DNA of 64,000 bases, taken from positions 5,154,924-5,218,923 of the forward strand of contig JARYHS010008074.1 in assembly GCA_031002005.1 (NCBI GenBank), in the 5' to 3' direction. The first letter of the stretch is position 1; the number at the start of each line of letters is the position of its first letter. Shown piece by piece: positions 1-11,768 of the stretch. The position numbers were made by a program, and so were the translations under genes. Below the pieces are notes generated by a model. It was given only the letters and a program-made list of their open reading frames with translations. It was not told the DNA's origin and did no database searches. The DNA is from Vandiemenella viatica. Taxonomy: Eukaryota; Arthropoda; Insecta; Orthoptera; Morabidae.

Positions 1-2880
1 TACTAAAAAATAATAATTTCCACTCCAAAAACATCGTTACGCCACATAAGTAAATCTGAAATACTTGAAAGTTTACGTGTTGGTGAGTAGTTTCTTTTAA
101 TAACATTGAATCAACTGTAACATCAATCATGGAATCAGGAGATATAATAATGAACCACGCAAAAAAAAGGCCAAGTCTCGTGCTTGTGCAGTGACAAAAA
201 GTTATGAGATCTTGTTCTGAGCCAAGTCTACACTTTACGGAGTATATTCACTTCACATTGTGAAATGGAATGCTTTTCTAGGTGTTGTGGAACGTTTATT
301 TTGATTTTTTTTAAAAAAGAAACTCTGGTAACTTGGTCAGTAGGCAAACCATATTTTTAAACTTATGTGATGTATTGTAAAGCACATAATATGACCTAAA
401 ACTCAATATTTTCAATTTTTATTATTAATTTAAAAATTGTTTTAGATTAAAAAACAAAAATTGTAAAACCTCGAAATACGCTTAAGACACGCTAAAAAGT
501 TTTAATGTCATTTTGCCAATCAAAATATTGTTAACTGTTAATTTTTACCATTTAACATTAAAAATTATTTATTAATTTAATTATTATTTAATTTTATTAA
601 CGTTTTAAGTAACTATGTTTTAAATATATGCGTTAAAAAACTGTTTGTACCAATCCCACACGGATCCCGCGGGATTGCAATCCTTATTTACGACTCGTGG
701 ATATCGAAGTCACTGGAACCGGGAATGGATTGCATGTAAGAAACAGGGAGGAATTTGGCCATGGAGACTTGAAGGAAACATCCCAGCATTGATTTCAACT
801 GATATTGGGAAACCATGGAAAGCCGAAATCTAAATGGCTTGAAGCAGGTTTGAATTTCCAGAATGGGGAAATATATTAATTGATAGATTTTACTATGAGT
901 CAATTAAATTTTCAGACGATATTTTGATTCTCAACTTGCTGATGTAATATCGAAACATAATGTTAGCTATCACTGCCGTGACATAAGCGTACAATTTCGT
1001 TGAAATGCGTTAGTTCATGTTTCTTTGACACCTGTGCAGACCTACAGAAATTAAAAAATTTATGGTTTCGATTAGTACGTCACTAATTGTGATAAAACGT
1101 AGCCAGTATATTTGCGGATGATGTATTCTGACACTAGGTGTAGTATCGCTGAATATGTCCTTTTATTATAATTGGGTGATGCGCCTACAGAGACAATGAT
1201 TCCAGAATTCACATTCACCCATTATGTCATTGTTAACTATATACCTAATATGGAAAAAAAACTTTCTCATGCTACATAAACTATCAAAATCTGGATTCAG
1301 ATTCAACCTCTTCATTAATTTCGTCGGATGTGCGGACAGACAGACTAACAGAAACATTCAAATTTTTACGCTTTTGCCTCCTATATCATATGTTGGTATT
1401 AGCGACGTCGATATGAAGTGGAGCAGCCTTTCGCTGTAGACTACTGCAACGCGCAGCAAACAATGTCTTTGATCACAATTTTTTCAAGGAAGGTTTCTGA
1501 ACGGGGAGATCCACATGCTGAGAGTCTCGCTACGACTGATTGTTACATGAAATTAATCGTATGAATTACTGAAACGCTAAAAACATCTGAAGGCCACAAA
1601 TCATTGTAAATGTTGAGACTGCAGACAATATTAGCTTTAGTGGGACTAAGGTGGTTCTGCATTATTTCTGGAAAACTCCAGGCTCAGCCAATGGGAAGCG
1701 TTGGCAGGCACTTGAATAATCCAAGCAGAGTGCATGGGAGCGTGGCCAGGTCCCGGCGCACCATCAGGTGACCTCAATCTGCTACAGCGTGTCTCAACTC
1801 GCAGCAGCTCACAGTAGTGACTTCAATGCTGACACACCACCGCAGGCTTAAGCTATTTTGAATAAATGACACACATAACTGTAACACCTCAATCGAGATT
1901 TAACTTTTGCTGCCTACAGTAACCTAAGTTACTGCTCAGATATGGTGTACTGCCTAACTTGGGCTAACCTAACGTATCCTACCCCAATATGGCACGTAGT
2001 TTAGCATCCTAATTAACATGAGTTTAATGTAAGTTATGTAGGTTCGTAAACCTACTGATGATAGTGGTTTTAGCTATGCCTTCTGTGTGCATTTATGTGT
2101 CTGATACGTTCTGTCAGCACCTTTAATCGAATACATTGAGTACTGTGATAGACACATATTTTGTTTTCATCCTTTGTACATCCTCTCATGATGAGACGAT
2201 TGTATGTGTTGTGAATATTTATCACATATTTTTTCTAACCTTTGCCCCTTTGGTCGATAACATCCGTAGTTTTCATCCTTTGCACTCCCTGGCGGTAACG
2301 TGATGTGTGTGGTGGAGGGGCCGTGCAGGTTTCTCTGGGAACTGTCGCTATAGCCGAAACATAGATTTTTGTACATATATGACACCTTTCTGTAGACAGT
2401 TGTAGTAATTAAAACACATCATATAGTTGGGCACTGTACTCTGCGATGCACGCAGGTTTAATTGTCATGTCAATCGACGATGTGTTTTAGGAAGGAAATT
2501 TTGGCAATATTTTATGTATTTTAATCATTTTTTTTTACCGATTTTCATGAAATTTAGGGAATTTACAGGATTTTCATGCTTCTGACTGAAACTGTGTATT
2601 TTTCACAAAATTATACTTCTCTCTAGCTCCTGTAATGCTCGATAATTTATCGTATTTCTCTGTATGATCAGTTTTTATTTTTTATATATATATTTTGCAC
2701 ATTTTCACACTTTTTTTTAATAAAATTCATGGAAAGTGGCCCATACTTAGTACTTATATCCAACACAATTTATGTCTTATCGCTTGTTTGGTATCTATTA
2801 CGATTCGGTCTTAATACTAGTAAGTGATGAATGACTCATGAAACATAACTTGATAAAGGGCTTTTTAACGGATGGTGGGT
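1..2880. other. AT-rich stretch without a recognisable gene
   Basis: No reading frame here shows a domain, motif or splice pattern I recognise. Bases 300-640 are extremely AT-rich. A patch at about 1690-1860 is more GC-rich and contains a CCAAT-like box, but no TATA box or gene follows it convincingly. Short reading frames near 1166-1440 and 2167-2385 look like chance. Confidence 0.5.
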
Positions 2881-2944
2881 AAAAATAAAACAAAGTGAAC
2901 CATGTAAAATGTGTTTTTCATTTATTTATACTTTTCACATGCAT

Positions 2945-3582
2945 GTAGTACCACAAACATCATATCCAGGATCATAATTTACTATGTTATTAACTTTGTC
3001 CAATACTAGAAAAATAATTTATGCAATAATTTCATTTCTAAGCAGTTTATATTCCAGTGATGAAATTAGGCTGTTTGTCACTTGAGTCACGTAAACATTA
3101 TTAATATACCCAATTATCAGTTTTTGGACCTTTGCCATCTGTTATGTAGCACTTTATTGACTAAAATGTTCACAAACTCCTTGTAATATCTTGCAACTGG
3201 GGTGCACCACGTCTTCTTGATGGTCAACGCTCCAGACACAGCAGGCTGAACGTCAAAGAGGTTATGCCATGTCTATTCTCTGAAGAACACGCAGCTGGCA
3301 GGATAGGAATTGCGATAAACACATACAGTTATTAACCCAGCCACCATTCGGAAGAAGACGGAGTGTTCGCAGAGCAGAAAGTTTGTGTTGAAAATTGGAC
3401 ACTACATCCAATACTTCAGTCAGGACTCTCCATTCTTCATATGTTAATATAACTTTCGTACTGTGCACCAATACTGGCTCAAATTCATGCTTGGACGATA
3501 AACCTATCGTCAAACGCTTTGAATCACCAGCGTTGAGCTGATACACCGACGAGAACAACAGTACCGGGTTTGCTATCTCTGA
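2945..3582 (-). pseudogene. decayed copy of unrecognised ~220-aa protein family (copy 1 of 3)
   Basis: The minus-strand frame reads PVLLFSSVYQLN, then DSKRLTIGLSSKHEFEPV. This matches the N-terminal part of the families at 15602-15925 (+) and 25457-24774 (-) almost residue for residue. Further downstream (lower coordinates) a second frame gives ARYYKEFV and a KVL motif that also match the 25 kb copy. The ATG seen in the other copies has changed and at least one frameshift separates the two halves, so this copy is not translatable as one protein. I do not recognise the family. Three copies, two of them inside long terminal repeats of one element, suggest it is carried by a mobile element and is not a host gene. 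Confidence 0.6.
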
Positions 3583-3611
3583 ACACTGACACTAGCAGGT
3601 GGGTTGGGCAT

Positions 3612-3840
3612 TAAATAAGGTCTAGTGGTGGAGGGGATAAACCTGTTCAGGCCTGTCCATAGAAGGACACGTGCTGTGGGGGACGTGGTGGTGGTGGGAG
3701 TAAGCCTGTCGTATATGGGGTACACTTACTCCGCAATCCATCAATCTGTTAACGACACGTACTGTGGGGCAAGTGGTGGTGGGTGTAAACCTGTGAAATC
3801 CAGTTTGTGGAAGTCCACTTGTTCCACAGTTCACCAATCT
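3612..3840. repeat. degenerate minisatellite, three units of about 50-90 bp
   Basis: The motif 'acgt(g/a)ctgtgggg' followed by a GGTGGTGGG-rich run and 'taa(g/a)cctgt' occurs at about 3668 and 3755, with a partial unit from 3618. The units are strongly diverged. No protein is implied. Confidence 0.4.
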
Positions 3841-4672
3841 GGCCTATGATGATAGTTTAAAAGTGCGTGAAGCGAACTTAGCAACACGAGGTATATAGGT
3901 TTTCATTATAAATGAAGACTATTTTGTCAAATGCAATGGGTATAAGACATATTTCGTGAAGCGTAAATTTCAATTTGCATCATACAGCTATTAAAATTGT
4001 GGAAAGGATTAGCTGATGTTGTGAAGATGTCACTTTTAAATCAAACAATTATAATTTTGTCACCTATAATTACACCGAGAGTGTTTGCCTCTCATTCAGG
4101 AGGATACCTGTGTGATTCCCCATCTGGGCGTACGGATTAGGGTTTTCTATGCATGTGGCTTGAAGGGATAGCTGTTGTAACCATTTATGAATGAAGTGGA
4201 TGTTTCATACTCCGGTTGAAAACATACCAAAAGTATGGCCTAATTTTTGAGGATCCACCCACGAAGGCTCTGCTCCGGAGAAAGGGTTACGAGTATATAC
4301 TGCAAGAGATGTTCATAAGCACAAAATGTACCATCTGCGCGGGTTATCTGGTATTCAACAAATAAAAAATGTTACAGGTTCGGTCAGTCTCGAGTCGGAA
4401 TACACACATTTTTGCCCGCAACCAAGAAAACTCCACAATCAGGGTGCCATTCGCCTCGTCCTTCATAACACCGATAACCATTTCATATTTCGGGAATTTA
4501 TGAGATGGGGTGCGTAAGAGGATTGACGATGACTAGTGGGTGAGCGATAACACTCTGCCATTGCATTCGGAAAGCGACCATCCAGAATTAAGTAGCGTTA
4601 CATTTTGCCACCAGTACAAGATTCAAACTGAAATTGGTGTGTTTGGTACGTATGTATACACGATAGTTGTGA
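3841..4672. other. non-coding stretch with diverged SINE-like pieces
   Basis: Two stretches, about 4070-4160 and 4525-4600, resemble the tRNA-headed SINE at 5425-5560: a 'gcctc(t/g)cattc(a/g)gga' core, then 'catc(c/t)', then 'ggttttc' or 'ccagaatt'. They are too diverged to bound. Nothing else is recognised here. Confidence 0.3.
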
Positions 4673-5260
4673 TCATCGACGCTGGTGTGTATATATAGGA
4701 GTAGACACGACTTTCCTATCTTGTTCTTGAGTAACGGAGTTCATTAAAACGTTAGGTATGTACCAATCCCCGACAATATGCACCTGTAACCGATGTTTCT
4801 GCATGATGTATGCTGTTTTCCCACTAACTGTGCTCTGTACCGCCTTGTGTTGGGATAAGAATTGTAAAATCGCATTGCTCACTATGTACCCTTTGGGGGC
4901 TGTGCAGGAGATCCTTTTAGACTTTTGGAACAGACTCATACAGTAGTACACATGAAAAATTTGAAACTGTGAATTCATTTGTACTAGAAAGTCCACGATA
5001 TCGCCCAACGGTGTCGTGTTTTCTTGTGCAACAGCCGTGGCATTTTCTATTGAGTATGTGTCATTCTGTGTGTTATTTAGAGTCGAGAATTTTATTGTGA
5101 CAACCTCAGAAACATTTTGAAAATTATCCATTTCTGTCTCATTTAGATGTGTGGTGGACTGTGAGCTGTTTCCTGGATCAGAAGCTAAATCAATATTTGC
5201 AAACGTATCAATATCCGCCATTCTACGCTGATGCATTGCCTCTGAATTCGATTCATACAT
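4673..5260 (-). CDS. unrecognised 195-residue ORF
   Basis: This is the longest frame in the first 19 kb. I start it at the first ATG (5258-5260). The frame stays open for 13 more codons upstream but without an ATG and is then closed by a TGA, so an upstream exon is possible. The N-terminal ~75 residues are acidic and rich in Asn, Ser and Thr. The C-terminal ~100 residues are more hydrophobic and basic, and include two Cys, a TAPKGYIV segment and VGDWYIPN near the end. I see no signal peptide or known motif. A decayed paralogue lies immediately to the right (5660-6140) and another at 26345-26830, so this is a local gene family or part of a repeat. Function is unknown. Conservation of the frame relative to its broken paralogues is the only argument that it is real. 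Confidence 0.4.
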   Translation of the reverse strand: MYESNSEAMHQRRMADIDTFANIDLASDPGNSSQSTTHLNETEMDNFQNVSEVVTIKFSTLNNTQNDTYSIENATAVAQENTTPLGDIVDFLVQMNSQFQIFHVYYCMSLFQKSKRISCTAPKGYIVSNAILQFLSQHKAVQSTVSGKTAYIMQKHRLQVHIVGDWYIPNVLMNSVTQEQDRKVVSTPIYTHQRR

Positions 5261-5424
5261 GATCTCGGTACTTCCCGAAATTACCGTTATGTTTTCCAAT
5301 ATAATAACTCAGGATCTAAGCTTCGTAAACTAACAAAAGTAAATGAGAATACAAATATTTCCACAATTAAACACGTATGCGTAATCGAGCATACTGTGAT
5401 TCATAATATTCATACTTCATCGAG

Positions 5425-5570
5425 CTTGGTGGGTGAACGGTAAACATAATGGCCTCGCATTCGGGAGGACGCGGGTTCGAACCTCAATCCGAGCATCCAG
5501 ATTTTGGTTTTCCATTGTTCCCCAAATAACTCCAGGCGAATGCCCACTACAAGCCTTGCAAAATATTCAG
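5425..5570 (+). repeat. tRNA-headed SINE
   Basis: A tRNA-like head carries a plausible A box near 'ggtgggtgaacggt' and a perfect B box 'ggttcgaacc', followed by a non-tRNA body ('ccagattttggttttcc'). The second copy at 26105 has a damaged B box ('ggttctaacc'). No anticodon arm or CCA-ready acceptor stem is convincing, so it is a SINE and not a tRNA gene. Confidence 0.6.
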
Positions 5571-5659
5571 TAAATAGAAAGAGAATGAGGATCTGACCGC
5601 TAACTCAAGAAATTGTGAAATGTCTGTCAATATTTGTGAGGCCGAGCATATTTTCATGA

Positions 5660-6140
5660 TCCTTGACACTGTTGTGTGCATGTATAAGTTGTCAATATTC
5701 TGTAAGTCCTAAAGGTATATACTTTCAAAGTTTGTGCTTGGCACCTTTTCTAGCTTGTTCTTGACTGGTGCAGTTCATGACAACTTTAGATTCGTGCCAA
5801 TCCCCGACAATATGCTATGCATCTGTAACCGCTGTTTCTACAGAAAGTATGAATTCTTCCATTTTTCCCACTAACTGTACTGTGTACCACATTGTTCGCA
5901 TGTGTTGGGATAAGAACTGTCCACATCGCGTTGTTCACTATGTGCCCTTAGGTGATTGTACAAGAGATCGATTTCATCTGCAGAACAGACTCGTATACTG
6001 GCACTGACAAAAAATTCCATGAATGATCTGACATCCTCTAGAACTCAGTGGTTACTATTTTCGGTGAATTTCTGTATTGCGACTGTAGACATTTTGAAAT
6101 CAGTGAAAAATGAAGGAATTTTCACTCGTTTCACAGCCTG
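5660..6140 (-). pseudogene. decayed paralogue of the 4673-5260 ORF
   Basis: On the minus strand, pieces ISCT, HIVNNA, FLSQH and STVSGK recur in the same order as in the neighbouring ORF, but they lie in different frames and are interrupted by stops. DNA identity is clear across the strand pair around 'ccccgacaatatgc' and 'gttgggataagaa'. The copy in segment A-prime (26345-26830) carries the same lesions, so the decay preceded the segmental duplication. Confidence 0.55.
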
Positions 6141-6629
6141 CTAGTCTAAGAGTGAAGATCAGATATGCGATCTTAAACTAATTGCGCTCCTGGCTGAGGA
6201 TTTAAAGTTCAGTTATCAGAACATCAGTAAGGCACCCAAAGAAGTATCGTTCTAATTTACATTTTTATACCCTCGACCAGAAATACTTCCTGCGACTAAT
6301 AATAATAAAAAAACTTAAAGTTTTCATAGCTTTAGTCTTGATGCTTCTACTGCGCAACTTTCCGAAAAATACTAAGATAAGAGATGATGACTTTGACATT
6401 AGAAATATACCATCTTACACTTAAAACTGCTCACCGCATTTCGTAAGCCGAAATGAGCTATTATTCGAGGACTGACTACTAAGTTCAAGAAGATCTCAGA
6501 AATCATCCACTTTTCAGATAGTGCTCCAGAGTATGATATTGGTATTTCATTTTTCTTATGATACCTGGTTTGGGTTCAGCCTCTCCGTTGAGTATATGGA
6601 GTGTAGGCATACCACACTACTGACAGTGA

Positions 6630-6885
6630 TTCGACCACTCAATGGGGACGTTAAGCCTGGTGGTATCGTTCGGAATAGTAGGCCAGAACGGGCCACTATA
6701 CGAATTTATATCCACATATCACGCAAAACTAAACTGACCGAATTCTAGTAAAGTACATTGGTTGGGGACGTTAAGCATGTCGGTAGCTTTCGGAAGAGTA
6801 GGCCTGAATGAGCCACCATACGAGTTATCACTCACTTATAATGGAAAACTAAACTGACCGAATTCTGGTAAACTACCTTGGATGG
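6630..6885. repeat. tandem duplication of a ~115-bp unit
   Basis: Two units each start at 'ggggacgttaagc' and run through 'tcggaa(t/g)agtaggcc' to 'aaactaaactgaccgaattct'. Segment A-prime (27330-27440) has a single unit, so this duplication is either private to copy A or was lost in A-prime. Confidence 0.65.
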
Positions 6886-6951
6886 GCATAACACTCTATG
6901 CTGAAAATTTCAATATCATTACTCTACATAACATTCATCCACAATTCAAGT

Positions 6952-8344
6952 TACAGAACATACTGTAATATGTTAATAACATTTTGAAAAAGAATGGTTT
7001 TGGAAAAATTTAAATAAAAAGATCCTGAAACCTCCTGCAGTACAAACAAGTTTCCGCCTTCCAGACAATATATCGAAGGTAAGGGCTACAAACTTTCCAA
7101 TAATGTATATGCAAAATGCTGCAATATTCTTAGTATCAAAGTCTTGTTATTTAGCTGTGCCATATGTAGCATTGCAAAGTACAAGAACAAATATGAAAAG
7201 GAAGTTGTCATGAACATAACAAAGTGCAAGAAAATTGACTCTATATCACATTTGGTACAAGAGTTAAAAGAAAAAGCCAAATTGCTGGAGATGTGAGACA
7301 TGTTTTAGAAAATTCTTTTTTTAATGTTTTTTCAGAGTTGATTGCCCTTTAAAAATCTGGCAGAATTGCTGGCTATAGTAAAAACATAAAAACATTTGCT
7401 TTGACTTTGTATTTTCATTCACTTTCTGTTTACAAATTTATCAGAGAATCGTTTGACAATTGTTTACCTCATCCATCAACACTTCTTAGATGGTGTAATG
7501 TGGTTGATGGAAATACAGGCTTTACTGCATAGTCATTATCTTATATTGAACAGTTTACCCCTGTTTATAAATATGAAATATATGGATGTTTAATTCTGGA
7601 TGAGATAGTCATCAGAAAAGGCATAATGTGGAATGGTGAAGATCTTGTGGGTTATATAAACATGGTTTATGTACATTGTGCTGCAAGTGATTAAGGAAGA
7701 GAAGCAAAGGAAGCTTTGGTGGTGTTGTGTGTAGCTATTAATGCTTCTTTGAGAAAACCCTATAGGTTACTTTTTAGGGGATGGCATAAGTATCAGTCCT
7801 AAATGCATCATTATACTACAAGGTCTAAATATTTTAACTGATGTTAGAGTTCGTGTGGTATGTGTTTCATGTGATGGACTCTCCACAGACTTGAGTATGG
7901 CATGACAGTTAAGGTGTATTTTTAATGCAAATGAGTTCAGATCATGTTTTAATCATCCTGCACTGGGGAAAATATTTATGTTTTGTTGGATCCTTCCATA
8001 CGATGAAGTTGTCAAGGAATGTCCTGGGAGACATGAAAGTGTTGAAAGACCAGGAGGGTAGATTAATAAAATGAGAGTATATTGTAGATTTTAGTTCTGT
8101 CCAGGAGAAAGAAGTGTTATATCTTTCACATAAGTTAAGATGAAAGCAAATTACTTTTGCACACACAAAATGAAAGTAAACTTAGCAAAACAGTTGTTAA
8201 GTTCTTCAGTAGCCAGAGCATTGGAATTTTTGTAAAGGGATTTAAAACAACCTAATTTAACATAATCTTCAGCAACTGCTAAATATTGTTAAATATTTGA
8301 CAGGCTCTTTGACTTGGTAAATTCAATTAATAATCTTGCTAAGG
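6952..8344 (+). pseudogene. P-element/THAP9-like transposase, 5' block of copy 1
   Basis: The block starts within the THAP domain; the LKPPAV-type motif that normally closes a THAP domain is visible at about 7025. A coiled, lysine-rich linker follows, then the RNase H-like catalytic core. The core shows LPHPSTLLRW, NTGFT, and the ILDEIVIRKG motif, whose Asp and Glu belong to the catalytic region of P-family transposases. A later segment corresponds to the GTP-binding insertion (the DPCHMMKL-type motif is damaged here). Several in-frame stops and shifts are present. It ends at the hAT target duplication 'tgctaagg' (8337-8344). The native enzyme cuts and rejoins P-type elements; this copy cannot encode it. 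Confidence 0.7.
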
Positions 8345-8510
8345 CAGCGGAAGGCAACCTTTTAGCAGGTTAGGGCCACAAGGTGGCAAAACAAAATAAA
8401 GGCGGGGCCGCACATACACAGAAAAATGCGAAAACTCAGTTTTCAAATTTTTTAATACAAATGAAGAAAAGTTACAAAATTGATCTTCCATACTAAATTC
8501 AGTTTGACGT

Positions 8511-10134
8511 TTAAGGTTGCATTTGACTGGCTATTTTTTGTATGTCAGCTTTCATGTTAGAAGTTGAAATACGTAATATATATCCCACCATATGTGACAC
8601 CAAAAGCGTACTTATTTTTTCGATAATAGATGACTGAAAAAGTTGGCTCGCGTAAATAAGTGCTTCCAAAAATTGAACTAAACTGTTGAGCAAACTTTTT
8701 CAATTCGACAAAATCAGACGGAAATCTAGCATAAAATTTGACCAAATCATTCATCTCGTAAAAGGCGTTTTTTAGTCTCTCATTGGACTGAAGTTCAATC
8801 ACATTCATTGTTAAACATTGCATGAAAAAGGGTTATCAAGGATCTCCAGTTTGTTCGAAACCTTCTAGAAATCATCAAATCTGTCATTGAATTGACCTTG
8901 TAACTCCATTAAAATGTCTTTTATTTTCTCACTATCCAAATTAAAATCAAATCCTCTACAGCCTTCAGACAATTCAGGAAGAGATCCAATTTTTTTTCAT
9001 CAATATGTTTTATGAAGAGCCAAGTTTTTAGTTAGGAACGCCTTTACATCTGTATGCATATCAGATATTAGTTTGTTTTTCCCTTGAAGCTTGACATTCA
9101 GCGTATTTAATTCATGAGTTAAACCTGTCAAAAATCCAAGATCTATTAACCATTGAGGATCTGTTAGCTCTGGATTCATAAAAGTGTTGGTTTCTTTTCT
9201 GAGATCGAAAAATCTTATCAGTACTCCACCTCCAATTAACCATCTTACTTTTGAATAATAAGGGACATTTTGATAATCTGCTTCCATTTCGGATAGAAAC
9301 TTTCGGAATTAACTATGTGTAAACAAATTATTTCCAACATAACGCATCTTGGTGGATAATGCAATGAAAAATTAACGGGATTTCACATCCTTTCTCTGCC
9401 AATTTTGTTTTAATTCTACCCACCAGGCCCTTGTTTTGCCCACTCATGTTTCTACCTCCATCAGTTGTTAGACTTACCAAATTTTTCCCACCCTAATTGC
9501 ATTGACGTCATTGCCTGTTGTAAGTGACAAAACAAATCTTCCCTCGTAGTCGTTCCGTTCAAACTACATAACTGTAAAAGTTCTTCACACACGTTGAAGT
9601 ATTTATCAACTTCACGAACAAGTATTAGAAGCTGGGCAGTATCTGACACACCATAACACTCATCGGTAGCTAAGGAGAACTATTGAAATTGTTGTGATTC
9701 CTCCCGAGGTTTTTGCATAAATTGGCTCCCAAATCTTCAGTGTGCCGGGTACAAATACTGGCAGATAAGCTTATATTTTCAAATTTCTTTTTATAATCTG
9801 TGCATACCTCTTCAGCCATAGCTAAGGCACATTGTTTTATTAATTCGCTGTTGTTAAACGGTCGCCCAGACTTTACAAGTATTTCCGCAAATTTTGCTGT
9901 ATGCTCGGTATCATAGTGGCGTTTGACGTGATATTCTTTTTGTATAGCAAGAGTTTCTTGGCATATTAAGCATAGCGGCTTTCCACTGCAATTAATAAAA
10001 AAGTATAAATCTGTCCATGCATCGTTAAACACACTATTTTCTTCAATTAACTTCCTCTTTTTTGTAGTCATCAGTAAAACATAACCAACAATGCCAAATA
10101 CACGCCATAAGAATAAAAGCCGTGTTGAAAGCAT
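8511..10134 (-). pseudogene. hAT transposase, GTF2IRD2/ZBED5-like, multiply broken
   Basis: Pieces run in order on the minus strand. At 10134-9670 is the N-terminal zinc-finger-like region with CLICQET and a downstream H...H pair (KRHYDTEH), then a KSGRPFNNSELIKQC stretch. At 9649-9461 is the start of the catalytic core. A decayed middle at 9287-9000 and the C-terminal dimerisation region at 8823-8557 (FVELKKFAQQFSSIFGSTYL) complete it. Stops and frameshifts separate the pieces. This arrangement is typical of the hAT lineage domesticated in vertebrate GTF2IRD2 and ZBED genes. Here it is a dead transposon copy. Confidence 0.75.
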
Positions 10135-10576
10135 GTCACTTAATTTCGCTATGTAATTGTATGAACAATTAATATCTCACACTTACCGAACTGTAAACAA
10201 AATAGTAAGTACTCGTAGGTCACAGAACAATAACTAAATCGTAGGTACAGGATCGCGGCGGCGGCGTGCACACATGAAATAACTTGTTTCACTCAATGAC
10301 ACAGCCAGCGCAGACGGACGGCGGGCGAGCGAGGGAAGATTATTGTTAACGCTGACCTATTGTTTCAATCATAGGAGAGAGTGGGGGAATCGTTCCCGCT
10401 CGCACTTGTCCTGCTCTGTTCGCGTAGTTCATTCGCTGCGCTGTTAGATCGCGTTCACTCTTTTATGCGTTTATATTTTATTATTTTCTAATATGGGCTT
10501 TCGATATGATTTTTATAAGACGGCCACGGGCCGCAAATAGAGAGGTCACGGGCCGCGCGTTGCCGACCGCTGTGCT

Positions 10577-10857
10577 CAGGGCAGGTGCTAGGATTCCCGG
10601 GCCCCGGGTAAGCGATCTCAGCCCCCCCCCCCCCCACACTCCGAAAAATATTTTTACTTTACACTTTATTTTTTTTTTTTTTTTTTTTGATAAATTCGGA
10701 AAATTTTAATACAAAAAAGTTCAAAATTATTGGTGCAGATTTTAAAATGTGTGATCTTTTTTTATTTATCTAGGCATCCAGGCCGGCGGGCCCCCCCTTT
10801 GGTGGCCCGGGCCCCGGATACTTTTGCCCCGCTTAACCCCTCCTAACGCCGGCCCTG
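10577..10857. mobile_element. 281-bp MITE with 8-bp target duplication, nested at the hAT right border
   Basis: The left end 'cagggcaggtgctagga' and the inverted right end (ending 'ggccctg' at 10857) are imperfect terminal inverted repeats. They are flanked by a perfect 8-bp duplication 'gctgtgct' (10569-10576 and 10858-10865). The interior is non-coding, with a poly-C tract (about 10621-10633) and a poly-T tract (about 10670-10688). It inserted across the hAT/target junction, so it is younger than the hAT insertion. The 8-bp duplication suggests it was moved by a hAT-type transposase. Confidence 0.8.
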
Positions 10858-10861
10858 GCTG

Positions 10862-11768
10862 TGCTAAGGGATTTAAATCAGCCCTATGTGAAAAGAATTT
10901 TCAAACTGTTGCTGCATTACTCAAGGAAGCAGAGTCATATATAGTAAATCTTAAAAGGGAAGGTGGAATTTGTTTCATAGAGTCCTCAAGGAAGGTTTTT
11001 GTTTTAGGATTTCTAAGTCTCATTCATATAATTAGGGGCTTGTTTCAAGATTTAATTCAGATCAAGAAGCTGTTATATATTCCCATGTACAAAATGAATT
11101 TCTTGTATTAGAGAACGCTTAGGTTGGAACAATAATCCTAATGTGATGCAGTTCAAAAGCTGCATACAAACAGCTCCTTGTATTTAATTGCGTCAACTCA
11201 AGCAATAGTGGTAATTGTACTCCCCAAGCCACATCTGTAATACTGCAGAATGGGCATACAATGGAAATGGATCCTGTGTTGTTTTCTGTAAACAAATTAT
11301 TAGGACAAGATTCCCTGGAAATATCGTCAGCTATGACTGAATACGAATTGTTTTCAGATTATATACCATTTCAGAAAATCTTTCCAATTATATTGAACAT
11401 ATAATTGTTTATATTGAAGGATTTGTTGCCATGAAAGTTGCAAAGAATTTCTCTTTCAATATTTGTACATCTCCTCCGTTCACAGAAAAGATTGTTGCAT
11501 CTACTTCTTTGTTTATTACTGCTAAGGATAGCGGAAGGATTTCATTATCCCTCAGCAAGAGCTGTACATATATGCAGAATTGCTGAAAGATGTATCAGGA
11601 ATGAATTCATTCACTGTGATATGAAAGTAATGAATGGTGATTTAAAGCAAAAATAAAAATAGCTATTTTGCAGGGATGTAACTTTAATAATTTGTTTACT
11701 GAACTAAGTGATCACATGTTTGAAAATGTGTATCCCAAAAATCATGTTGTCCTACTTACAAAGAAAAT
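10862..11768 (+). pseudogene. P-element/THAP9-like transposase, 3' block of copy 1
   Basis: The plus strand carries the C-terminal part of the transposase: LLKEAESYIVNLKREG, FVLGFLSLIHIIRGLFQDLI, then, after shifts, a YKMN motif and the region ending AKNF...NLFTELSDHMFENVYPK. The same order is seen at 59298-60170. Stops and frameshifts are frequent. The block is cut at 11768 by a LINE, whose target duplication is 'acaaagaaaat'. Confidence 0.65.

Larger units (their letters stand above)
5290..6946. repeat. segment A, ~1.6 kb direct repeat flanking the P-element complex (left copy)
   Basis: From the 'tctaagcttcgtaaactaac' region onward this segment matches 25975-27507 in the same orientation at high identity over its whole length. 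It includes a SINE and a decayed minus-strand ORF. It ends at 'acaattcaa', exactly where P-element sequence begins. I see no TG...CA ends, primer-binding site or polypurine tract, so it is not an LTR. It is best read as a duplicated genomic segment. Confidence 0.75.
8345..10861 (-). mobile_element. hAT-family DNA transposon (GTF2IRD2/ZBED-like), inserted in the P element
   Basis: Its left end 'cagcggaaggcaacc' (8345) pairs with the inverted right end 'ttgccgaccgctg' (10560-10572). The 8-bp target duplication is 'tgctaagg' at 8337-8344 and, once the nested MITE is set aside, the same 8 bases at 10862-10869. Both match exactly, as expected for hAT elements. The transposase pseudogene lies on the minus strand between the ends. 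Confidence 0.85.

Noticed and set aside
645..870. Short ORFs near 645-900
   Set aside because: Words such as 'ggaaaccatggaaa' suggest a diverged SINE-type repeat, but it cannot be bounded or confirmed, and the frames have no motif.
1690..1860. GC-richer patch with CCAAT box as a promoter
   Set aside because: No TATA or initiator at proper spacing and no downstream gene.
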